DNA of 20,205 nt from Paracoccaceae bacterium (lineage in GTDB: Bacteria > Pseudomonadota > Alphaproteobacteria > Rhodobacterales > Rhodobacteraceae). Each line of letters starts with the position of its first letter. The first letter of the stretch is position 1. This document shows, piece by piece, positions 14,434 through 20,205 of the stretch. The stretch covers positions 1-20,205 of the forward strand of contig CABZJG010000009.1 of assembly GCA_902525995.1 (NCBI GenBank), written 5' to 3'. The notes beneath the pieces were generated by a model. The model was not told where the DNA came from and did not search any database. It saw nothing but the letters and a program-made list of their open reading frames with translations. A program made the position numbers and the translations under genes.

Positions 14434-15189
14434 TCACGACACTTCTGGTGAATCCCCGACATAATTACTGTCGGCTTCTGCCAAAGGGCCAATTAAAATT
14501 AGGCCTGGTGCTGCTCCTGGGTCTTGGTTTAGGTGCTCGGCAAGCTCCTCAAGAGTGCTGCGGTAAAAGTTTTCAGCCTCGGTCGAGACACTTTCCGCCA
14601 AAAGTGCGGGTGTTCGTGGTGAGATGTCATTTGCAATAAGCAATGCAGCCAACTTCGGAAAGGTGCGTTTGGGCATATAAACGACCGTTGTGCATTGCGG
14701 ATCGGCGATCGCTGCTAAGTTTATATCCTCGGGCAGGACGCCGTCGACATCATGCCCTGTAATGAACTGTACGCGCCGCGCTGAATGTCTGCGTGTGAGC
14801 GGTATCCGTGCCGCTGCAGCGGCTGCGCTTGCGGCGGTTACCCCGGGGATAATTTCAAAGTCGATATTTGCAGCTTGCAGCGCAACAAGCTCTTCTTCTA
14901 GACGTCCGAATATTCCCGGATCACCAGATTTTAATCGCACCACATGTGCACCTTGTGATGCATAATCAACCAGCAATTGGCTTACGTGATGTTGTTTGGG
15001 AGAAGCGCGTCCTGCGCGTTTACCGACACCAATTAGCTCTGCCTGAGATCCGGCATGATCCAATATTGGCCCTGACGACAGGTCATCAAATAAAATCACC
15101 TCTGCGGCTTTTAATCGCTGAATGGCTTTTACCGTTAGCAATTCCGGGTCGCCCGGACCAGATCCGACAAAACTTACAAATCCCGTCAT
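14434..15189 (-). CDS. cobA: uroporphyrinogen-III C-methyltransferase
   Basis: Methylates uroporphyrinogen III at C2 and C7 with S-adenosylmethionine to precorrin-2, the entry to cobalamin (and sirohaem) synthesis. The 251-residue product is a single SUMT domain with no CysG-type oxidase domain. Motifs: FVGSGPGDPELLT at 7-19, VVRLKSGDPGIFGR at 83-96, PGVTAASAAAAAARIPLTRR and FITGHDVDG. The start overlaps the cobB stop by 4 nt, so it ends a coupled series of cob genes. The adjacent riboswitch begins 54 nt beyond its stop and serves the next genes, not this one. Confidence 0.95.
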   Translation of the reverse strand: MTGFVSFVGSGPGDPELLTVKAIQRLKAAEVILFDDLSSGPILDHAGSQAELIGVGKRAGRASPKQHHVSQLLVDYASQGAHVVRLKSGDPGIFGRLEEELVALQAANIDFEIIPGVTAASAAAAAARIPLTRRHSARRVQFITGHDVDGVLPEDINLAAIADPQCTTVVYMPKRTFPKLAALLIANDISPRTPALLAESVSTEAENFYRSTLEELAEHLNQDPGAAPGLILIGPLAEADSNYVGDSPEVS

Positions 15190-16496
15190 GATGAAGCCTT
15201 CGATATATAGTGGAAGAAAGTCCCCGTAGCGTGGCCCCGTACAGAACCCGTTTCCGGCACTTTTTGACCATCTGCATCAACAACCTCGGCTAACGGCTCG
15301 TCAGGCTGATCAATGATTGTTGAATAATGAAATTCATGACCGCGAAGTGCTGTAGCAGTGGCAAAGCCAGCCATGGGCGATTTTAACCGCGCGAGGCGAT
15401 ATCCAAGATGAAACTTGCGCTTTTCATAGCTGGTCACAAGACCTAGCAAACCGGCCATTTGATGCGCAGTGCCTTCTTTATCAATCAACGCCGCACCCAT
15501 AGACATATACCCCCCGCATTCGCCGTGTACCGGTTTACTTTTGGCGTGAAGGCGCAAGCTGTCCATGAACTCAGAAGCTGCCGCCAATCGTCCAGCGTGC
15601 AACTCGGGATAGCCTCCGGGCAACCAAACTATGTCGGCATCTGGTGGAACTCGCTCATCTTCAAGTGGAGAAAATGGTATCACCTCTGCTCCATGGTCTC
15701 GCCATCCTTTTAAAAGATGCGGATAGGTAAAGGAAAAGGCAGCATCGCGTGCTATAGCGATTTTTTGAGCAGGTGGTTTTGGCAGCGGCCCTGATCCTGC
15801 TGAACCTGCGCCCTGTGCTGCCTGAATTAGTGCCTGCAGATCAATGTTATCATTTAGAAATTTAGCATATGTTGTGATTGCTTGTTCCAGATCCGGATGC
15901 TCAACCGCTTGGATAAGTCCCAAATGCCGTTCGGGAAGAGTTAAATCCCCACGCCTGGGCAAAACGCCCAAAACAGAAATTCCTGCTTTTTCAAACCCTA
16001 ATCGAGCCAATCGTTCATGTCGCGGACTGGCCACTCGATTTAGGATCACACCAGCAAGGGGCAACCGAGGCGCATAAGAGACAAAACCAAGCGCAGTGGC
16101 GGCGGCAGATTGGGCCTGACCACTGACATCGACAACCAACACAACAGGCCATCCCATGAGCATTGCGGTTTCAGCACTGCTGCCAAAGCCACTTGCTCCT
16201 TTGCTTGCGACGCCGTCAAAAAGTCCCATGGATCCTTCTGCAATTGCAATATCAGCCCCATGGGCTTGTGCGGAAATTGCCGCAAAGAGCGACTGGTCCA
16301 TTGACCAGCTATCAAGATTGAACGACGGGCGACGTGCAGCGGCCTGATGAAAGGCCGGATCAATATAATCGGGACCGCTTTTAAAGGGTTGAACGGTCAA
16401 ACCAAGATCTGAAATCGCCCTTAGCAGGCCAAGCATCACGGTGGTTTTACCGGTCCCCGAGCTTGGTGCAGAGATCATCAATCCTTTGGGAAGCAT
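15186..16496 (-). CDS. cobB: hydrogenobyrinic acid a,c-diamide synthase
   Basis: ATP- and glutamine-dependent amidation of the a and c side chains of hydrogenobyrinic acid before cobalt insertion. The 436-residue product starts with a P-loop ATPase domain (APSSGTGKTTV, about 10-20), followed by GPDYIDPAFH and AEGSMGLFDGV. A C-terminal type I glutamine amidotransferase domain has the nucleophile C327 in HGECGGYMSMG and the His of RGHEFHYS near 387. An Ala/Gly/Pro-rich linker (about 226-243) joins the domains. The ATG overlaps the cobM stop by one base (TAATG) and the stop overlaps cobA by 4 nt. In this aerobic gene set CobB is the better name than CbiA. Confidence 0.95.
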   Translation of the reverse strand: MLPKGLMISAPSSGTGKTTVMLGLLRAISDLGLTVQPFKSGPDYIDPAFHQAAARRPSFNLDSWSMDQSLFAAISAQAHGADIAIAEGSMGLFDGVASKGASGFGSSAETAMLMGWPVVLVVDVSGQAQSAAATALGFVSYAPRLPLAGVILNRVASPRHERLARLGFEKAGISVLGVLPRRGDLTLPERHLGLIQAVEHPDLEQAITTYAKFLNDNIDLQALIQAAQGAGSAGSGPLPKPPAQKIAIARDAAFSFTYPHLLKGWRDHGAEVIPFSPLEDERVPPDADIVWLPGGYPELHAGRLAAASEFMDSLRLHAKSKPVHGECGGYMSMGAALIDKEGTAHQMAGLLGLVTSYEKRKFHLGYRLARLKSPMAGFATATALRGHEFHYSTIIDQPDEPLAEVVDADGQKVPETGSVRGHATGTFFHYISKASS

Positions 16497-17281
16497 TAAT
16501 TTGACCCCGAGCTAAATGGTGACGCGGCAGATTGAGGGCGAAACCGCCGGTCATAGTCGGTCGAATACAGGCAGCTTTCAGTGAACCCCTCTGCGGAAAG
16601 CGCAGGTCCAACCAAAATCAGAGCAGTGCGCTCGATACCGTCGATCATTTTTTCTTGCAATGTCGCCAAAGTGGCGCGGATGATTTTTTGATCTGGCCAG
16701 CTTGCGCGGTAAACAACCGCAACGGGACAATCACTGCCATAATCAGGGGTAAGATCCGCTATGACCGTTTCAATATTATGGATTGAAAGGTGGATCGCCA
16801 AAGTTGCCCCGGTAGCCGCAAAATTCTTTAGGGTTTCCCCCTCAGGCATTTTAGAGGCGCGTCCTGGGGTGCGTGTCAAAATAACAGATTGCGCCAAACC
16901 TGGCAGCGTAAGCTCGCTGCCCAAGGCAGCAGCTGCGGCAGAAAACGAAGGCACGCCAGGGGTTACAGAAACCGCAATCCCTTCAGCGCGCAACCGGCGC
17001 CATTGCTCACCCATTGCAGACCAAACAGATAGGTCACCTGAATGCAGCCGGGCAACGTCCAGTCCGGCGGCATCTGCTTTTTTGATCTCTGCCACAATTT
17101 CATCCAAATCCATCGAAGCAGTATTGAGGATATTTGCGCCGGGCGGACAATGGGCAAGCACCGCTTCGGGCACCAGCGAGCCAGCATAAAGGCACACAGG
17201 GCACGATGCGATTAAATCGCGACCCCGCAAGGTTAAAAGGTCAGGCGCGCCTGGCCCTGCACCAATGAAGTAGACGGTCAT
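16496..17281 (-). CDS. cobM: precorrin-4 C11-methyltransferase
   Basis: S-adenosylmethionine-dependent methylation of precorrin-4 at C11 to precorrin-5, the substrate of CobF. The 261-residue product has the tetrapyrrole methylase motifs FIGAGPGAPDLLTLRG (5-20), ARLHSGDLSVWSA (77-89) and VTPGVPSFSAAAAALGSELT. YAGSLV near residue 32 and SIHNIE are characteristic of CobM/CbiF. The start overlaps the cobE stop by 4 nt. The tail YSTDYDRRFRPQS is slightly longer than the core family and ends in a low-complexity Ser-rich stretch. Confidence 0.95.
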   Translation of the reverse strand: MTVYFIGAGPGAPDLLTLRGRDLIASCPVCLYAGSLVPEAVLAHCPPGANILNTASMDLDEIVAEIKKADAAGLDVARLHSGDLSVWSAMGEQWRRLRAEGIAVSVTPGVPSFSAAAAALGSELTLPGLAQSVILTRTPGRASKMPEGETLKNFAATGATLAIHLSIHNIETVIADLTPDYGSDCPVAVVYRASWPDQKIIRATLATLQEKMIDGIERTALILVGPALSAEGFTESCLYSTDYDRRFRPQSAASPFSSGSN

Positions 17282-17661
17282 GATTTATCTCCTTTTGCCA
17301 AAGCGCAAGTGGCAAGCCCATCCTTTGATATCATGCGATGCCCTAGAAGGTAACTGTTCTCGCCCGCTGCGGCCAAGGCTGCTGCCTCAGAGAGGCTTCC
17401 TGTGTTATAGTGCTGCAATGAAAGCACGCTGTGGGTTTGAGTATTTTGCAAGTCAATTTCGTTCTGGGAAACAGCAATAATGGATAGTTTAAAGTGCTGA
17501 GATAGGCTTTGCAGGGCTTGGTTTTGGGCTTTATCAACATGTGTCGCCACGCCGCAAATATCACGCACCGCTAATTTATGGTGCTTGAAAAGTGTCTGAT
17601 AGACATCCTGTAAACTTTCAAACTGAACGTTTTTTCGGAAGCCAAACCCTGCAATTATCAT
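17278..17661 (-). CDS. cobE: cobalamin biosynthesis protein CobE (CbiG C-terminal domain)
   Basis: Small protein of 127 residues matching CobE, which corresponds to the C-terminal domain of CbiG. Its exact role in the aerobic route is not settled in the family. The visible signatures are IIAGFGFRKN at the N-terminus, a central ICGVATHVDKAQ, and the C-terminal SEAAALAAAGENSYLLGHRMISKDGLATCALAKG. The open frame extends upstream to 17928, but that part lies inside cobL and has no family match. The ATG at 17661 overlaps the cobL TGA by 4 nt and is clearly the start. Short, but conserved in position between cobL and cobM. Confidence 0.9.
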   Translation of the reverse strand: MIIAGFGFRKNVQFESLQDVYQTLFKHHKLAVRDICGVATHVDKAQNQALQSLSQHFKLSIIAVSQNEIDLQNTQTHSVLSLQHYNTGSLSEAAALAAAGENSYLLGHRMISKDGLATCALAKGDKS

Positions 17662-18857
17662 AGCGTGACACTCCATTGCACCACAGGGTAGGCGGCCTTC
17701 CACCCATGTTTGTTGCCCAGTGCACCAGCATGCGATAGCTCGATGCGCAGCAATTCGCCGCCCAAAGTTTGGCAGGTTTTTGCCAGCAAAGCCTCGCTTT
17801 CCAATGTGACAGCATTGCAGACAATACGAGTGCCTTTGGCAAGATTTCCAACCAAATACTGCACTAACTTCTCGTTCAACCCGCCGCCGATAAAAACACA
17901 TTGGGGCTGTTCGAGCCCCTCCAAACACTCTGGGGCATTTCCATTAATCACGCGTAACCTATCAACTCCCAACGCCGCCGAATTTTCAGAAATTCTTCGT
18001 ACCCGGGTTGCGTTTTGTTCAATTGCAATGGCCTGCGTTGTGGCATCGCAAAGCAACCATTCAAGAGCGATAGAGCCCGAACCACCACCGATATCCCACA
18101 AAAGTTCACCGGCCTTTGGTGCCAAAGCTGATAAAGTTAGCGCGCGCATCGGCCGTTTGGTTATTTGGCCGTCATTGGCATAAAGCGTGTCGTCCTGTCC
18201 CCCGCTAAGCGACAATTGAGGCCCGCCTTGGGCTGTTATTCCCACCACAACAGGATGCTCAACGTCTGTTAGGGCATAGTCTTTGGCTAATGCATGACGA
18301 AAGCGCGCGCGCGGTCCCCCCAAAGATTCAAGCACATGTAAAGTGGAGGCGCCGAACCCAAGATCCGTTAAGTAGGTTGCAAGTTCCGCGACAGCAGCGC
18401 CATCGCGCATTGTCACCAAAAGGTTTTGGCCGCATTGCAAACCCCGCCGAAGGCGCGAGAACGGCGCAGCATGTAACCCGTAACATTCGGTGGTCTCTAA
18501 CGACCATCCTAGGTTTGATGCAGCCAGAGAAAAGCATGATGGGCTCGGGAGTGATATCCATTCATCTGGCTGTAAGTACTGGCTTAGAACAGCGCCAGCG
18601 CCATACCAAAATGGATCACCAGAGGCCAAAACAACCACTGGTTGACCGCGCAGCTTTAAAATTTCATCAATGCCATCCTTGAAAGGGACGGGCCAAACCC
18701 TGTGTTTTTCAGACCTATCTTTTGAAAGTAGATCAATATGCCGTTTTGCGCCCCAAATCATTTTGGCCTTTTTTAATGCGTTTTGACTTGCAGACGTCAG
18801 ACCTTCTAGTCCATCTTCGCCCAATCCAACGATGGTTAACCAGGCTGCTTTAGACAT
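17658..18857 (-). CDS. cobL: precorrin-6Y C5,15-methyltransferase (decarboxylating)
   Basis: Bifunctional enzyme that methylates C5 and C15 and decarboxylates the ring-C acetate of precorrin-6B to precorrin-8. With the start at 18857 it has 399 residues. The N-terminal CbiE-type domain carries LTIVGLGEDGLEGL (7-20) and VVLASGDPFWYGAG (75-88). The C-terminal CbiT-type domain has the SAM-binding motif LWDIGGGSGSIALEWL (253-268) and FIGGGLNEKLV. The longer frame to 18911 adds 18 unmatched residues; MSKAAWLTIVGLGEDG is the normal N-terminus, and AAAGG lies about 9 nt upstream. Its start codon overlaps that of divergent cobK within the tetranucleotide CATG. The promoter must therefore lie in cobK, or the gene is reached by read-through from cobJ across the inverted cobK. 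Confidence 0.95.
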   Translation of the reverse strand: MSKAAWLTIVGLGEDGLEGLTSASQNALKKAKMIWGAKRHIDLLSKDRSEKHRVWPVPFKDGIDEILKLRGQPVVVLASGDPFWYGAGAVLSQYLQPDEWISLPSPSCFSLAASNLGWSLETTECYGLHAAPFSRLRRGLQCGQNLLVTMRDGAAVAELATYLTDLGFGASTLHVLESLGGPRARFRHALAKDYALTDVEHPVVVGITAQGGPQLSLSGGQDDTLYANDGQITKRPMRALTLSALAPKAGELLWDIGGGSGSIALEWLLCDATTQAIAIEQNATRVRRISENSAALGVDRLRVINGNAPECLEGLEQPQCVFIGGGLNEKLVQYLVGNLAKGTRIVCNAVTLESEALLAKTCQTLGGELLRIELSHAGALGNKHGWKAAYPVVQWSVTL

Positions 18858-19614
18858 GAGCGTAAACCTTTTGATACTTGCCGGTACGACCGAAGCCAGC
18901 CGGCTTGCCAAAGAGGTCAGCGCCGCAAAAATAAAGGCGGTCCTGTCCTATGCCGGACGTGTGGAAAGACCTAAACCACAACCCTTGCCCCGCCGCACAG
19001 GCGGCTTTGGAGGGGTGGAGGGACTGAAAAAGTTTCTGCGCGACCAATCGATTACCCATGTGGTTGATTCCACGCACCCATTTGCGGTTCAAATGAGCCA
19101 ACATGCGGTTGATGCCTGCGCTGACCTCAATCTTCCACTGATGGCTTTTAGCCGGCCAGAATGGAAACCGACCTCGGCCGATAATTGGATAGAGGTTGCT
19201 GATATTCCGGCTGCTGTTTCGGCGTTGAAGGGGGCAAAAAAGCGAATAATGCTTGCGTTGGGCAGAATGCATTTGCAGGCCTTTGAGGCACAGCCTCAAC
19301 ACCGCTATCTCTTGCGCCTTGTAGACCCACCGGGCAAAGACCTTACGCTGCCAAACTGCGATATTGTGGTGTCTCGAGGGCCGTTTACAAAAGATGGCGA
19401 TCTGGCCCTGATGCGGGACTATAATATTCAGCTTGTGGTTTGCAAAAATTCTGGCGGCGTTGCCGCACGCGCTAAACTTGATGCGGCCCGCGAGCTGGAT
19501 TTGCCTGTTATTATGATTGCGCGACCGAAGCTTGATCGCCCGCGGCTTGAAACCGCCAGTTTGAAAAAGGTGATGCAATGGCTGGGTCATTCGGGCACCG
19601 ATCTAGGTGTGTAA
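18856..19614 (+). CDS. cobK: precorrin-6A reductase, inverted within the cob cluster
   Basis: NADPH-dependent reductase that converts precorrin-6A to precorrin-6B, 252 residues. Family marks: LLILAGTTEASRLAKEV at the N-terminus (dinucleotide binding), SYAGRVERP, GGFGGVEGLKKFL, VVDSTHPFAVQMS, RPEWKP and the C-terminal VVCKNSGGVAARAKLDAARE. It is the only cob gene here read rightward. The ATG at 18856 overlaps the divergent cobL start; an in-frame ATG at 18832 would add 8 residues and is less family-like. No clear Shine-Dalgarno precedes it. The 3' end overlaps the cobJ 3' end by 28 nt. An antisense frame of 246 codons opposite it is a composition artefact. Confidence 0.93.
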   Translation: MSVNLLILAGTTEASRLAKEVSAAKIKAVLSYAGRVERPKPQPLPRRTGGFGGVEGLKKFLRDQSITHVVDSTHPFAVQMSQHAVDACADLNLPLMAFSRPEWKPTSADNWIEVADIPAAVSALKGAKKRIMLALGRMHLQAFEAQPQHRYLLRLVDPPGKDLTLPNCDIVVSRGPFTKDGDLALMRDYNIQLVVCKNSGGVAARAKLDAARELDLPVIMIARPKLDRPRLETASLKKVMQWLGHSGTDLGV

Positions 19615-20205
19615 ACCCACGCGGCTTGTCCTACACCACTGATTACGCGGGTCTGAGACGAGCCAACAATAACCATAGTGCGCATATCTGCCATATCTGC
19701 TGTGGTTTGCGATAATCCAACAATACTTATAGTTTCATCTTTAGTGCTCACAGCGCGTGCAAAAACAACTGGCCGGTCGTCTTTGCAGCACTCTTTTAAA
19801 ATCTCTAAAGCTCTTGAAAAGCCATCTGGACGTGCCTTGGAACGCGGATTGTAAAACGCCATTGCAAAGTCAGCCTCGGATGCTAGCCGCAATCGCTTTT
19901 CGATCAGGTGCCACGGTTTTAGATTGTCACTAAGATTAATCGCACAAAAATCATGTCCTAATGGCGCTCCGGCTCTGGCAGAGGCAGCAAGCATCGCCGT
20001 TATGCCGGGTAAGACTTCAATATCAAGCTGGCACCATTGATCGGGACCTTGCTCGATGGCTTCAAAAACTGCAGCAGCCATGGCAAACACGCCGGGATCA
20101 CCCGATGAGACAACCGCGACTTTTTTCCCTTCTGCAGCCAAAGACAACGCCAGTTTTGATCTGTCCAGCTCGACCCGATTGTCTGATCCGTGCAGCGTCA
20201 ACCCC
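19587..20205 (-). CDS. cobJ: precorrin-3B C17-methyltransferase, N-terminus outside the window
   Basis: S-adenosylmethionine-dependent methylation at C17 with ring contraction, giving precorrin-4. About 205 C-terminal residues are inside the window; full-length CobJ is about 250, so roughly 45-50 are missing beyond the right edge. Visible motifs: TLHGSDNRVELDR, VAVVSSGDPGVFAMAAAVFE, EVLPGITAMLAASARAGAP, LGHDFCAINLSDNLKPW, AFYNPRSKARP and TMVIVGSS. The TTG at 20201 is in frame but is not the real start, because conserved sequence begins earlier. Its last 28 nt overlap the end of cobK on the other strand. Confidence 0.93.
   Translation of the reverse strand, partial: GLTLHGSDNRVELDRSKLALSLAAEGKKVAVVSSGDPGVFAMAAAVFEAIEQGPDQWCQLDIEVLPGITAMLAASARAGAPLGHDFCAINLSDNLKPWHLIEKRLRLASEADFAMAFYNPRSKARPDGFSRALEILKECCKDDRPVVFARAVSTKDETISIVGLSQTTADMADMRTMVIVGSSQTRVISGVGQAAWVYTPRSVPE

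Noticed and set aside
17662..17928. N-terminal extension of cobE by 89 residues
   Set aside because: The extension is cobL sequence in another frame; the ATGA junction with cobL gives the family-length CobE.
18850..19590. Long minus-strand open frame (246 codons) opposite cobK
   Set aside because: Exactly antisense to a well-matched cobK, with no family motifs and a protein rich in Arg, His and Gln of the kind produced by the antisense frame of a coding gene.
1..20205. Mobile element, phage, CRISPR or defence system
   Set aside because: No transposase, integrase, repeat array, nuclease or toxin-antitoxin motif seen; all sizeable stretches are explained by metabolic genes.

Overview
The window looks like a piece of an alphaproteobacterial chromosome, most likely a marine Rhodobacteraceae (Roseobacter-type) organism. 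This is inferred from the protein flavour, the moderate GC content, the aerobic (late cobalt insertion) cob gene set and tightly packed operons with ATGA-type overlaps. No rRNA, tRNA, insertion sequence, integrase or CRISPR array is visible. It holds two metabolic loci plus the edge of a third.

Left edge (1-876, minus strand): most of a beta-ketoadipyl-CoA thiolase gene (pcaF type), cut by the window edge, with its own candidate promoter.

Galactoside locus (995-12559): an IclR-family regulator and the ABC-transporter ATPase are read leftward. A long operon is read rightward from the shared control region: sugar-binding protein, two permeases, a MelA-type GH4 alpha-galactosidase, an SDR dehydrogenase, 2-keto-3-deoxygalactonate kinase (DgoK), KDPGal aldolase (DgoA), an SMP-30-type lactonase and a GH42 beta-galactosidase. 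Together they describe import of intact small galactosides, cytoplasmic cleavage of alpha and beta galactosyl bonds, and oxidation of galactose by the De Ley-Doudoroff route to pyruvate and glyceraldehyde 3-phosphate. Galactonate dehydratase is the one pathway step with no gene here. Having both alpha and beta hydrolases next to one importer fits a mixed-linkage substrate such as the digalactosylglycerol headgroup of algal DGDG lipids. That is a hypothesis, not something the sequence proves.

Cobalamin locus (12628-20205, mostly minus strand): cobJ (cut by the window end), cobL, cobE, cobM, cobB and cobA are read leftward; from cobL to cobA neighbouring genes overlap by 1-4 nt. cobK sits inverted between cobJ and cobL, with its start codon overlapping that of cobL and its 3' end overlapping that of cobJ. 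Downstream of cobA a clear cobalamin riboswitch precedes a CbiM-like cobalt transporter component and cobF, so cobalt uptake and the CobF step appear to be under B12 feedback.

Nothing resembles a novel defence or mobile system. The points most worth a second look are the substrate logic of the galactoside operon, the overlapping divergent start codons of cobK and cobL, the solitary CbiM under the riboswitch, and the palindromic control region upstream of the binding-protein gene.
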